A stretch of DNA of 64,000 nt, from the NCBI RefSeq assembly GCF_010882125.1, contig NZ_JAAGVZ010000003.1:186001-250000 (forward strand). Reading direction: 5' to 3'. The position numbers and the translations under genes are program-made. The stretch comes from Peribacillus alkalitolerans (GTDB taxonomy: Bacteria > Bacillota > Bacilli > Bacillales > DSM-1321). A model generated the notes under the pieces. That model saw nothing but the letters and a program-made list of their open reading frames with translations, did not search any database and was not told where the DNA came from. How positions within the stretch are numbered: position 1 is the stretch's first letter; each line of letters opens with the position of its first letter. Positions 33,033-43,500 of this stretch are shown here, in pieces.

Positions 33033-35000
33033 GTGACGAAATCTATTTTTAGAATTTTCTCCATATTAATCTTGATTGCTGCTTTTGCAATCCCATCACT
33101 TGCTTCTGCTCAAGCAGATGTTGTTTCTTTTAATCTTTCATCTAATACAGTTGCCTATCAGGGTAATACTGTACCAGGATTTGTAACGATAGATTTGAAA
33201 ACAAGCGTACCTACACGAGGTCATTTGATGGCAATCGGAAATGGTCGTCAAGGAAAAATCATTCTTTCTAGTACGGATTTCAAAACTGATCACAAGGTTG
33301 ATTGGGTTCCTTGGGATGAAGTAAAGAAAGAAGCACTTCCTCCTGGTGAATACCAAATAAAAGCGTATTTACAGGACAAGAGTTTAGACCAAATGGTTGG
33401 CTATCCATTAGGAAAATTGACGGTAGTATCCGAGTCAAATCCTAAAGCTGTCATTGATGGAGTAACTGTAACTCCAGATATTTTTTCACCAAAATACGGT
33501 ACAACAAATAATGCACAAATAAAATTCAATTTGAACCGTCCTGCCGAAGTACAGCTAAGCATTCAAAAGAACGGTGACGAAATTTTTGCCGGACAAAAAA
33601 TGAAGCTTGCTGCCGGTAGCCAGATTATAAACTGGAATGGAACAGATAAATCTGGAAGAATTGTAGCTGATGGAACGTATGACGTTGTCTTCAAGTATAT
33701 TGAAACAGCATACAGTTACCCTTCTACAACACAATCTTGGATTAAGCCGGGTACCATTACTGTAAAAGATGGTGACTATTACATTCCTGTTTCCCGACTT
33801 AAAGAAATCGTAACAAGCGCTTCCTATAAGTCATCCTCTATCACTCCTAACGAGAGGGTGACGGGTGAATTCACTCTTGCTAAAGCAGCTAAAGTAACAG
33901 TATATATTACGAATGCTGCAGGTGCTCATGTGAAAAATGTCATACCGGAACAAACAATCCAACCTGGCGTTCATACATTCCAATGGGATGGCACTGACAT
34001 GATGGGTGGCAAAGTACCTAATGGAAGCTATTCCATAAAATTGGGTATCATTGAAGGTGGAAACTTCGGATATATTACATTCCCTGATGCAAGTGTCCGA
34101 GTTGAAGGTAGCACGAAGATTGAACCAATGCAGCCAGTAAAAAATGTACGTGTAATTAGCGAAAAAGCAACAATGTCAATTGAGCCTATGGGTCAAGGAT
34201 ATACAGCGATAAAAGGAGATATTTTCCCTCTTCTATCTGAAACAGTTGAAAACGGAAAGTATCAAGTGCTTGTAAAAGAAGGAGTAGCTGGAACTATTAA
34301 TGTAAGTGATGTTGAACCTGTTACCGTAATTCCTACAACACCAGACACAACTGAATATACTGTAGTATCCGGTGACACATTATGGAAAATAGCTACTAAG
34401 TTCAATACTACAGTTTCAGAAATCGTTACTCTAAATCAATTGGATCCAAATAAGCCCCTATTAGTTGGGCAAAAATTAAAGGTTCCAACAGTAAAACCTA
34501 CAGAACCAACACCTCCAACTGGACAAACAATTCATGTCGTTCAAGCAGGAGACGTTTTGTGGAAAATAGCTCAGAAATACAATGTTACCACTCAAGCTAT
34601 CATTGATGCTAACAAGATTGATCCAAGTAATCTTCAAGTTGGCCAAAAATTAGTGATTCCAACAGCTACACCAACACCTCAGCCAACACAACCAATGACT
34701 TACACAGTTGTTTCTGGGGATACCCTTTGGAAGATTGCTCAAAAATTTGGTACAACAATCGATGCGATTGCGACGTTAAATCAACTAGACTCGGCTAAGC
34801 CATTACTAGTTGGGCAAACAATCAAAATTCCAGAAAAGGTTCAAGTTGAACAACCTGTGATTCACACAGTTCAAAGTGGAGACACTCTTTGGAAGATCGC
34901 TCAAAAATACGGTACATCTGTAGATGCGATTGTAAAAGCGAACAATCTAGATCCAGCTAAATATCTTGAAGTTGGTCAAAAGCTGACAATCGTAAAATGA
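33033..35000 (+). CDS. Secreted protein with FlgD-like Ig repeats and four LysM domains
   Basis: A 655-residue secreted cell-wall-binding protein. The signal peptide is 1-27 (IPSLASAQA). An N-terminal beta domain is followed by two FlgD-type Ig modules (INWNGTDKSGRIVADGTYDV near 205-225 and FQWDGTDMMGGKVPNGSYSI near 325-345). Four C-terminal LysM domains start near 445, 500, 560 and 610 (YTVVSGDTLWKIATKF, VVQAGDVLWKIAQKY and so on) and bind N-acetylglucosamine polymers. No peptidase or hydrolase domain is seen. The start is GTG 33033 after AAAAAGGAG. Confidence 0.95.
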   Translation: MTKSIFRIFSILILIAAFAIPSLASAQADVVSFNLSSNTVAYQGNTVPGFVTIDLKTSVPTRGHLMAIGNGRQGKIILSSTDFKTDHKVDWVPWDEVKKEALPPGEYQIKAYLQDKSLDQMVGYPLGKLTVVSESNPKAVIDGVTVTPDIFSPKYGTTNNAQIKFNLNRPAEVQLSIQKNGDEIFAGQKMKLAAGSQIINWNGTDKSGRIVADGTYDVVFKYIETAYSYPSTTQSWIKPGTITVKDGDYYIPVSRLKEIVTSASYKSSSITPNERVTGEFTLAKAAKVTVYITNAAGAHVKNVIPEQTIQPGVHTFQWDGTDMMGGKVPNGSYSIKLGIIEGGNFGYITFPDASVRVEGSTKIEPMQPVKNVRVISEKATMSIEPMGQGYTAIKGDIFPLLSETVENGKYQVLVKEGVAGTINVSDVEPVTVIPTTPDTTEYTVVSGDTLWKIATKFNTTVSEIVTLNQLDPNKPLLVGQKLKVPTVKPTEPTPPTGQTIHVVQAGDVLWKIAQKYNVTTQAIIDANKIDPSNLQVGQKLVIPTATPTPQPTQPMTYTVVSGDTLWKIAQKFGTTIDAIATLNQLDSAKPLLVGQTIKIPEKVQVEQPVIHTVQSGDTLWKIAQKYGTSVDAIVKANNLDPAKYLEVGQKLTIVK

Positions 35001-35006
35001 AAATAA

Positions 35007-35033
35007 CCTCGTAGGGCAACTGCTCTACGAGGT
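35007..35033 (+). terminator. Terminator of the LysM protein gene
   Basis: ACCTCGTAG/CTACGAGGT stem followed by TTTTG. Confidence 0.9.
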
Positions 35034-35109
35034 TTTGTATTTGGAGTTTTTTTGGCATTTCGATATTATCTTACACACCAAGTCACGGTTTAATCCAATT
35101 CAACTTCGG

Positions 35110-35195
35110 AAATCCCACTTTCGATTGTATTTTTGGATAATCGATTATATTTTCAGTATTATCGATTGTATTTTTTAAAAATCGAAAGTATTTTC
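35110..35195. repeat. TCGATTGTATTTT micro-repeat
   Basis: Four variants of ATCGATTGTATTTT or ATCGAAAGTATTTT at about 20-26 base spacing precede the yrdB-like gene. It is related to the array at 10120-10260. Confidence 0.6.
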
Positions 35196-35293
35196 CACCA
35201 TTCCTCTAGCACGGTATATGCATCTCTTCCCCTGTCATATAATAAGGATACAGATAATAATAATTTAACTAAAAACATGAAAGGGGATGAAAT

Positions 35294-35629
35294 ATGCCTT
35301 TATTAAAGAACCTGAACTTACTAGTTCGTTTTCTCCTTGAATTATCTGTATTAGCATCCATCGGATATTGGGGATTTCAATTTAAAAGTTGGATCCAAAA
35401 GCTTGGAGCGGGAATAGGTCTTCCTATTTTAGTGGCAGTTATCTGGGGAATTTTTGTTGCACCTAAATCGTCTCATCAACTGCCTCTCCCTTATCGACTA
35501 ATTGTGGAATTTCTCGTTTTCGGGTTAGGAGCTTTCGTATTATATGCATCCGGCCAAACTCTATTAAGTAAAATATTTATTGGTATAGTCATCGTCAATA
35601 TCACCTTATTACTAGTTTGGAAGCAGTAG
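35294..35629 (+). CDS. yrdB: YrdB-family membrane protein
   Basis: A 111-residue membrane protein with four helices, matching the YrdB family. The conserved LNLLVRFLLELSVLASIGYW opens it, and GIPxxxAVIWGIFVAPKSSH and YRLIVEFLVFGLGA appear at the usual places. Its function is unknown. GAAAGGGGATG precedes the ATG. The convergent yczE-like gene shares its terminator. Confidence 0.88.
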   Translation: MPLLKNLNLLVRFLLELSVLASIGYWGFQFKSWIQKLGAGIGLPILVAVIWGIFVAPKSSHQLPLPYRLIVEFLVFGLGAFVLYASGQTLLSKIFIGIVIVNITLLLVWKQ

Positions 35630-35682
35630 AGAAAGATATTTCTGGGTCCTCATAATATAGTAAACTGAATTTTAACAATAAA

Positions 35683-35710
35683 GGGCGACCCATTAACACT
35701 TGGGTCGCCC
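35683..35710. terminator. Bidirectional terminator between yrdB- and yczE-like genes
   Basis: The perfect stem GGGCGACCCA/TGGGTCGCCC lies between convergent genes. Confidence 0.92.
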
Positions 35711-35716
35711 TCTTCA

Positions 35717-36349
35717 TTAAGAAGAAATACTATTTGGTACATGTTTCTCCTCGATGGTTGTCAATATCCCTTTAAAAAACGTCATTGACCAACCAAATAC
35801 GGGACTTAATAGGAAGGTATAGATGAAACTCATCACAAATACTGGTCCACCAAGGAAGTAACCTAATATGAGTATCAAACTTTCCACCAGAATCCGGGCA
35901 TGGCTTACGGATAATTTGGTTTTGTCAGATATGTATAACATGAATCCATCACGCGGACCTGCCCCTAGTCCTGCTGCAACATACATCCCACCTCCAGTTC
36001 CTGCAATAACAATTCCCAAAAGTAAAATAAGATAGTCTACCCACGAATGTGTGGCCTCAGGTAGAAGGTCTGTCCACAGGAAAAAGTCGGTAAACGGTCC
36101 AATCAGCAATGCATTTAAGAACGTTCCAATAAAAATATATTTCCGATTCACTATTAGAGAAAAAATCAATAGGATGAGCCCACTTATAATTCCCCATGTC
36201 CCTATTGAAAGCCCAAACCGTTCAAACAACGCGACATTTAACACATCCCAAGGATGCAAACCAAGATGTTTTACTTTTATGGCAATTGCTACCCCTAATC
36301 CAAACAGTAGCAATCCCGTAATCAGTAAAAAGTAACGAAGCACTTTCAA
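35717..36349 (-). CDS. yczE: YczE/YyaS/YitT-family membrane protein
   Basis: A 210-residue protein with about five or six helices. The paired motifs IKVKHLGLHPWDVLNVALFE and AAGLGAGPRDGFMLYI are the duplicated signature of the YczE family. In B. subtilis YczE is needed for antimicrobial lipopeptide and bacillaene production by an unknown route. No such biosynthetic genes are visible here. The ribosome site is weak (GGGGGGAATTTA). Confidence 0.88.
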   Translation of the reverse strand: MKVLRYFLLITGLLLFGLGVAIAIKVKHLGLHPWDVLNVALFERFGLSIGTWGIISGLILLIFSLIVNRKYIFIGTFLNALLIGPFTDFFLWTDLLPEATHSWVDYLILLLGIVIAGTGGGMYVAAGLGAGPRDGFMLYISDKTKLSVSHARILVESLILILGYFLGGPVFVMSFIYTFLLSPVFGWSMTFFKGILTTIEEKHVPNSISS

Positions 36350-36568
36350 TTAAATTCCCCCCTTCCCCCTCAAACAATTATTATGACGGAGGTCACAATC
36401 TCTAAATGTTTATTAGCTTATTATTCATCATATTGAAAACATCGTAAGTACTCAACACTTTGTAAAAATTTTATGTTTTTTCGATAAATTCTATATCCCA
36501 CCTCCATTTATTGTGTTAAGATTCATTTCGGAATAAAGGTTAATTTTACCAATAAAGGAGAGATTTTC

Positions 36569-39500
36569 ATGTCTTTGTTTACAAAGTGGTCCTTTAAAAA
36601 CAAGGCCGCTGTAACTTTAATGACCATATTAGTCTTAACCGTTGGGATTGTCAGTTACTTTAGACTTCCAATGGAGTTCTTGCCCACTGCTGATAACCCA
36701 CAGGTTACCATCGTGTCGTTAGGTCAAGGAACTGATTCAAAAACAATGGAAAGCGCCGTGACAACCCCAATTGAAAGGGCAGTTACAGGCGTAAAAGGAA
36801 AAAGGTATGTAAACTCTACAACTGGAGATGGATTTTCTAAGGTAGACCTGTACTTTGAATCAGGATCTAACATGAAAGAAGCAAAGCAGGAAGTCCAAGA
36901 GGCACTTAGTAATTTGCAACTGCCTCCAAATATTTCGAAGCCTTCTGTTACTCAGTTGAACACGTCCATGATTCCAATTTCCTTTGTTTCCATAACGTTC
37001 GATGATGGAATGACACAAGAAAACATGGACTTTGTAAAAGAAGAAATAGAGCCAATGTTCAAAGATCTAAAAGGCGTTTCTAGTGTACAGATATTAGGAA
37101 TCTCTAATTCTGTCATTTCTGTGAAAGTGGACCAAGATAAATTAGCCCAAAATCAAGTTCCACTACAAGCCGTAATGGGTGTTCTCCAAGGTCAAAACAG
37201 TGCTGTGGCTGTAGGGGAGAAAGTCATTGATGGGAAAACGAGCAACATTAAGGTTGTAGGCGATTTGAAAAGCTTGGAAAAGCTTAAGGGCATAAATATC
37301 GTTCCTAATGTAACGCTTGGCGATGTTGCTACAATTAAAGAAACAAAGAACGAAAATATGATCAGCCGTTTTAACGGAAAAGATAGCATCGACATCAGTG
37401 TAACGAAGGACAGCCAATCGAATGCTGTATCATTAAACAAAGATGTTGAAAAATTAGTTAAAGAGATTAATAAGAAATACAAAAACCAAGAATCTACTTT
37501 ATACCTATCCTCTGCCCAAATGGTTGAGACTTCTGTGCATACGATGGTAAAAGAAGTGCTTCTTGGTGCTTTGTTTGCAACGATTGTGATTATGGTCTTC
37601 CTACGAAACATCCGATCCACTTTCATAACAATCGTATCGATTCCATTATCACTTTGTTTTACACTATTCCTGTTATCATGGTCAGGAGTAACATTGAACA
37701 TTCTGACTCTAGGTGGAGTGGCTGTAGCGGTTGGCCGACTAGTGGATGATAGTATCGTAGTCATTGAAAATATCTTCCGTAAGATGCAAACAGAAAAGTT
37801 TTCTGTACAGATGGTCATTGATGCTACAAAAGAAGTAGGAGTGGCGATTACAGCTTCCACATTGACAACAGTAGCTGTTTTCTTGCCAATGAGCTTGTTA
37901 AACGGCGGATTACAGGAATTCCTACTTCCATTCGCCTTAACGGTTACCTACTCATTACTGGCATCCTTGATTGTGGCGTTAACGGTCGTTCCGTTAATGA
38001 GCGCTGGTTTATTAAAGAAAACAAAGCTTGCAGAGCACAAACCTTCTCTTCGCTTCGTCAAATTTGTGACTTGGTCATTGAATCATAAATGGGTCATCCT
38101 TGTCGTTTCGTTCCTGTTATTTGTCGGTTCCATAGGCACATACTTTGCGATACCAAAGGGTGCGGTGGACAATTCATCTGCTGATTATGTGGCAGCCACT
38201 TTAAGCTACCCGAATGATACGCCGATTGAAGACGTAAAGGAAAAAGCAATCGAATTAGAAAAAACGATCCGTGAAATCGATGAAGTAAAATATGTATTCC
38301 TAACATTAGGGTCTTCTGAAGAAGCAGCACAAAGTGGCTGGGTCACTTCACCGACGCAGGCTAGCATAAGCATTTTATTGGAAGATACGAAAAATACAGA
38401 TCAAGTGTTAAAGCAAATAGAAAAACAAAAGGATCAATATCCTGGTGCTGAATTAGAAGCTTCCGCTGCATCCTTCATGATGGGTGGAGCAAAAACAAAC
38501 ATTACAATCGATGTCATCGGTGATGATGTTAATGATTTAGAAACAACTGCCAATGACATCAAAGAGAAAGTTCAAAAGATCGATGGTGTGGAAGAAGTTA
38601 CAACTAATCAAGAAGAAAAGAAAATGGTGTATTCTTTAACGGTCGATCCTACTAAAGGGAATACAGAGCAAATTGCCGGGCAATTAGGTGTCATGCTAAA
38701 CCGAACTCCAATCGGTTCCATCACTTTGAATGATAAACAAACGCCTGTAATCCTAGAGCCTGTCCTGGATACAAAGACGCCTGAAGACTTGAAAAACATC
38801 CCGATCATGGCTGGAACCACCATGGTACCAGTATCCGAAGTCGCTACTTTACAAAGTGAAGAAAGCTCAACGAACCGTTTCCATAAAGATGGAGATACGT
38901 ATTTGCAAGTTACGGCATCAGTCGATCCTGCAAAGCTGTCTGAAATCTCAGCTAAAGTGAACATTGAACTATTCGGAGATAAAAAAGACAAAAAAGCCAT
39001 GGAACTTCCTGACGGTGTGGAAGTGCTAGTAGGTGGAGCAAGTGCACAACAAGCGGATGATTTCACCGATTTATTCTTAATCATGCTTGTGTCCATCGGA
39101 ATCGTATTCCTGATTATGGTTATCACATTTAAATCATTCAAAGCGCCAATCGCAATTCTATTCTCGCTACCACTTGCGGCAATTGGTGCTATATTAGGAA
39201 TTCTTATTAGTAGAATAACTGTTGATATTACTGCACTACTAGGAGCATTAATGCTAATTGGTATCGTCGTGACAAATGCGATTGTTTTACTAGATCGAGT
39301 AAAACAAAACGAACAAAAAATGATCATCCGTGAAGCGATTATTGAAGCTGCTGCGACAAGAATGCGTCCAATCATTATGACAGCGGTAGCTACCATCTGT
39401 GCCATGCTTCCACTTCTTTTCAAAAAAGCGGAAACAGGCAGCTTAGTTTCACAAAGCTTGGCTATCGTCGTAATTGGCGGTTTAGCCGTCGCCACATTAT

Positions 39501-39607
39501 TGACATTGATTGTCATCCCATGTATCTATGAATTACTGTATTTTAGAAAATCAAAGAAACAACGTGCTAAACATGCCATGACGGTACAAAATGAACTTGC
39601 CGGATAA
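36569..39607 (+). CDS. RND-family efflux transporter (AcrB/SwrC-like)
   Basis: A 1012-residue RND pump with 12 membrane helices and two large extracytoplasmic loops (about 35-325 and 535-835). The proton-relay acidic pair lies in TM4 (GRLVDDSIVVIEN). The opening is typical (FKNKAAVTLMTILVLTVGIV, then MEFLPTADNPQVTI). Gram-positive homologues such as SwrC export surfactin or other amphiphiles and act without an outer-membrane channel. No periplasmic adaptor gene is adjacent, which agrees with SwrC. AAAGGAGAG precedes the ATG. Confidence 0.95.
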   Translation: MSLFTKWSFKNKAAVTLMTILVLTVGIVSYFRLPMEFLPTADNPQVTIVSLGQGTDSKTMESAVTTPIERAVTGVKGKRYVNSTTGDGFSKVDLYFESGSNMKEAKQEVQEALSNLQLPPNISKPSVTQLNTSMIPISFVSITFDDGMTQENMDFVKEEIEPMFKDLKGVSSVQILGISNSVISVKVDQDKLAQNQVPLQAVMGVLQGQNSAVAVGEKVIDGKTSNIKVVGDLKSLEKLKGINIVPNVTLGDVATIKETKNENMISRFNGKDSIDISVTKDSQSNAVSLNKDVEKLVKEINKKYKNQESTLYLSSAQMVETSVHTMVKEVLLGALFATIVIMVFLRNIRSTFITIVSIPLSLCFTLFLLSWSGVTLNILTLGGVAVAVGRLVDDSIVVIENIFRKMQTEKFSVQMVIDATKEVGVAITASTLTTVAVFLPMSLLNGGLQEFLLPFALTVTYSLLASLIVALTVVPLMSAGLLKKTKLAEHKPSLRFVKFVTWSLNHKWVILVVSFLLFVGSIGTYFAIPKGAVDNSSADYVAATLSYPNDTPIEDVKEKAIELEKTIREIDEVKYVFLTLGSSEEAAQSGWVTSPTQASISILLEDTKNTDQVLKQIEKQKDQYPGAELEASAASFMMGGAKTNITIDVIGDDVNDLETTANDIKEKVQKIDGVEEVTTNQEEKKMVYSLTVDPTKGNTEQIAGQLGVMLNRTPIGSITLNDKQTPVILEPVLDTKTPEDLKNIPIMAGTTMVPVSEVATLQSEESSTNRFHKDGDTYLQVTASVDPAKLSEISAKVNIELFGDKKDKKAMELPDGVEVLVGGASAQQADDFTDLFLIMLVSIGIVFLIMVITFKSFKAPIAILFSLPLAAIGAILGILISRITVDITALLGALMLIGIVVTNAIVLLDRVKQNEQKMIIREAIIEAAATRMRPIIMTAVATICAMLPLLFKKAETGSLVSQSLAIVVIGGLAVATLLTLIVIPCIYELLYFRKSKKQRAKHAMTVQNELAG

Positions 39608-39716
39608 AATAATAAACCACCTTCTGAAATCTTTTATTAAAAGTCTAGGAAATATCTAAATTAGCTTTAAATTATATAACTGTAAATATTGTCACACATC
39701 TTATACTAAAAAAAGA

Positions 39717-39765
39717 GGATAGATGAACAGGACTAAAATCCCTGTGTTCATCTATCCTTTTTTGT
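39717..39765 (+). terminator. Terminator of the RND pump gene
   Basis: GGATAGATGAACA/TGTTCATCTATCC is a 13-pair stem followed by TTTTTTG. Confidence 0.93.
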
Positions 39766-39974
39766 ACAACAAATGACCTCATTTACCACAACGACATTAT
39801 TTCTTGTTGTTGAACTAAAGCCCCATTAATTGAACAAGAAGTACATAATATCCTCTTATTACAACATTGTTGTTCTTTATCTTACAGGTTCAATATTTCG
39901 TACTCCCATTCTCATTGCATAATTTTCTCTGTGTGTTTAACATCTTTATGTCACTTTTTGTGGCAAAATATACT

Positions 39975-40002
39975 TTGTAATTTTCAACCAGAGCTATATA
40001 AT
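39975..40002 (+). promoter_or_regulatory. Promoter of the 55-residue gene
   Basis: TTGTAA (39975-39980) and TATAAT (39997-40002) are separated by 16 bases, 29 bases before the ATG at 40031. Confidence 0.65.
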
Positions 40003-40030
40003 TAAGGAATTAAACGAGAGGAGAATATAA

Positions 40031-40198
40031 ATGAAACAAGTTGCTCTCCATCAATGGCATAAAGAACATAATAAACGAATAGCAGAATTTCATAAGAACC
40101 ACGAACTGAAAATACAACGTGGTGAAAATGGAAACGGTTTGTTGGCTAACTGGGAAAGATTTTTTTATAACAATGTCATTTCCCCTCTTAAAAAATAA
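40031..40198 (+). CDS. Small basic protein, 55 residues, unknown
   Basis: A complete small gene with its own promoter, ribosome site (GAGGAG, seven bases before ATG) and terminator. The protein starts MKQVALHQWHKEHNKRIAEF and ends VISPLKK. It is rich in His, Lys and Asn, has no membrane segment and no Cys, and contains a Trp-rich stretch (LLANWERFFYNN). No family is recognised. The full set of signals makes it very likely to be expressed. Confidence 0.75.
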   Translation: MKQVALHQWHKEHNKRIAEFHKNHELKIQRGENGNGLLANWERFFYNNVISPLKK

Positions 40199-40211
40199 AA
40201 TACCTATTAAT

Positions 40212-40245
40212 TGAACTGTCTTTATAGTACAGTTCATTTTTTTCG
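40212..40245 (+). terminator. Terminator of the 55-residue gene
   Basis: TGAACTGT/ACAGTTCA stem with TTTTTTTCG tail, 13 bases after the stop. Confidence 0.9.
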
Positions 40246-40287
40246 CAATTTGAGTCAAAAATACGCATTAAACGTTTTTTCTTCTTC

Positions 40288-40370
40288 AACTCTCCTGCCC
40301 CGTTAGCTAAAAATGAAAAGCTGCCAAAAATGACAGCTCCGTTCTCAGCTCTTGCCCCCGGTAGTTAAAG
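40288..40370. repeat. Dispersed GCTGCC-hairpin repeat, copy 1
   Basis: TTCAACTCTCCTGCCCCGTT is followed by an AAGCTGCC...GACAGCT hairpin and CTTGCCCCC. This pattern recurs about ten times between here and the end of the window. Confidence 0.65.
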
Positions 40371-40500
40371 AAGTTGCACATATGAAAAAGACTAATAAAA
40401 ATTTACTTTTTATTTTTCTCCTTAACATCAAAGGCAACTTTTGCAACCTTCTGTTTTCATACTTTCTTCAAGCTTTCACGACCTATCTTTAGTCATAAAA

Positions 40501-40531
40501 TGCCGGCAGCTCGTAATAATCGCCGCCGGCA
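40501..40531 (-). terminator. Terminator of the subtilase gene
   Basis: TGCCGGC/GCCGGCA stem on the minus strand, followed by ATTTTATG, just past the stop codon. Confidence 0.88.
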
Positions 40532-40539
40532 CATGGTTC

Positions 40540-43500
40540 TTACAGGCCTAATTCTTTCTTAATATCTGCAAGCGCTTTTCCTTTCACTTGGTTCACAGGC
40601 TTTGGTGCGTTATCAACGGTCGGGTTCTGCATGCCGAAGTTCTTTTCAACAAATGCAAAGTCTTTCGCATCGACAATACCATCAAAGTTGATATCAGAAC
40701 TGCGTTCATTCGTTCCCCAATATTTTTGGATCGCTAATGCATCCATCAGATCGATCACATTGTCTTTGTTTACGTCGCCTCCAAGTGCTTTTCCTATTTC
40801 ATCTGGATAACTTAATCGCTTATTGTATCCGTAATCCACACCATCCATTGTTTTGTAAGCATTGGTGAATTGACCATATGTTGTGAAGTGGCCAGGAATA
40901 TCTTGAATAACCGTAAAATAATCCCTTGTAACCGGTAATCCAGTGATATAAAATTGTCCAACTTTATCCATTGTCCCTGAGTATGTTTTTCCTTGACTAT
41001 CTTTAATCGTTACGTTAGCTCCAACTTTTGTATAGTCTTGAGGTCTAAGGAGTCCATTTTCATTGTGGAAACCTTCTGGATGAATATAACTAATAGCAGT
41101 AGAGAAATTAGGCTGAATCGTAATAGGCGCGATCGCAGTAAATGGCCTTGTTACAGTACCATCAACACTTGTAAAAGTTGAAGATACAGAACTAAAGCTA
41201 GATGCAGTATATCCATCTTTCATATCTGATATTTTAATAGTCACATCCACCATTGGAATATCACCCGTTACCTCTGATGTGCCATCAAATGTTACATTGA
41301 CATTTGATGTAACGCTTGTACTACCTGGTGTTGATGTCACATTCAACGTTCCACCAAGTTTTTGTGCTGCCGGATTTAATACAATATTCTCAACTGTTGT
41401 GTCGGCATATTTTGTTGTAAAGCGGTATGAAGCTTGTTTTATTTTGTTCACATTATTAGCCGTTAGCGTAATCGTGATCGTATCTCCAATATGAGCATTA
41501 ACTTTATTTAATCTTGTAGGTGTATTTGGCTGACCGTAAACATACTGGTAATTGTCAGGTACAACATAGTATACTTTGCGACCGTAAGAGTTGGTTGCTT
41601 GGTCAATACCTTCAAACTCTAGATCGATTAAATTTCCTTTTGGATCAGTTGCAACCTCGTCTTTAACATTACCATTTTCGTCCACTGTTAGCTGACCATT
41701 TGGAAAGTGACTATTATAAAAATAATAGATTTGATTAATTGATTGATTGACATTCATACCAGCTGCTTTCATCTCATCGACCATTTTGTCATTAATCGTA
41801 GCAGTTAACGGAACGGTTTTTTGACCTTGCTTGTACTCTACAAATGGATTTCCTTCTTTTTCTCCATCTAGATGCACATCATATTTACTTGGCATTGTAT
41901 TATCAACAAACAAATCTTGTGAAGTAGTAAATGATTTCCCAGAGTCATTATATCCAATGAACTTTAGTTTGTAATGGCCTTCTGGTGCTAAGACAGTTTT
42001 CGAACTGATTGGATTATTCTTATCATTCGTAAATGGATAATAATATCCCATAAATAAAGAACCGCCGTATTGTACACCTTCATCACGCGATATTCCATCT
42101 ATTGTACCTATAATGCCCACATCTTTTCCTGTAGCTGTATCTTCAAGCACAACATCAATGTATCTCATGTGGGAATTTAATGTAAAACTTCCAAATAAAA
42201 CAGGATTATAAAACATGTTCGACAAATTCGTACGATTAGAAGATATTGTTTGACGTTCAAGACTTAAGTCTTGGAATCCTTCTTCTACAAAGTGCGCACC
42301 AAATGGAACTTGATACGTTTCAGATGGATCATCATGATTCGTATACACAATATATCCTTCATAAATTCCTTTTTCCGCTGTTGTTGGTATCGAAAGAGTT
42401 ACATTACTAGCTACATTACTATTTCCTGGTACTTTAATCGACTTATCAGTAGATACTTCTACACCATTCTTCACTGCATCCTTCGATCCTCTTACATCTG
42501 TTTGGTATGTTACGCTAACATCAAATGTTTTGTCTTTTGATCCATTGTTTTCAATCGTCACTGAACGTGAATCCTTTATATTTTTACCATTGAAAACTTC
42601 ATTACCAAAGCTTAGGGCACCTGTATCTTCTTTTATTTGTTTTTCTTTCCCATTAATAATCGTTGGTGTTTTATCTTTTACCTTGATTTCAATCGTGGAG
42701 TGGATCGCTTCAAATGGATCGACACGCCCTGCGCCTTGTTCAAATACACTGTATGGCTTGCTTAACGGATCAGCTGTATTCATTAAGATTGCTTTTACCT
42801 CTTCTGGCTCGAGTTCAGGCTTAGCTTGTAATAATAATGCAGCCACACCCGATGTAAATGGAGTTGCCATGGATGTTCCAGACATACGTTTATAAGCAAT
42901 CGAATAATTGGTCGGATCATTTGGACTGTTTATATAGCTTGGAACAGTCGATAATACACTCACACCAGGTGCCGTGATTTCCGGTTTAATATCATACGTC
43001 ACTCGGGATGGCCCGCGAGAACTGAAGTCTGCTAGGGTATCTCCAACTGTTTTCATTTCACTCATTTCATTGAAAGTGAAGGAAGCGGAGCCAGCTTGTA
43101 ATTTTTGTTTCAACGCCAGACCGTCTGCATTTGATAAGGAGAATGTTGGGATGAAATTGACTCCCTCTCCTAAGTGAGATGGAATGTGCCCCTCTGCTGC
43201 ATTGTCATTAAACATAAGAACAGCTGCTGCACCTTGCGCCTTGGCAAAGGCAATCTTAGAGTCCAATGTATATACTCCCCTGCTCATGAGGACGATTTTC
43301 CCTTTAACATCTTTACCTGTATAGTTATCACCGAGCCCTACATCGACAATTGTATTCGTTTGCCCTTTTAACTTTGTGATGTCATCTGTGTATCCCCTTG
43401 CCATGAAGCGTAGGTCTGCAGATACATTGTCAATGGCTCCTTTAGCTGCCAAGGTTGAAATCGGAACATTGCTTGCCCCTACTGTAAGTGCCAAAGCTGC

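Noticed and set aside
39608-40030. A CRISPR-like or phage-like segment after the RND gene
   Set aside because: Only a terminator, a weak dispersed-repeat fragment and a promoter are present; no regular repeats or spacers.
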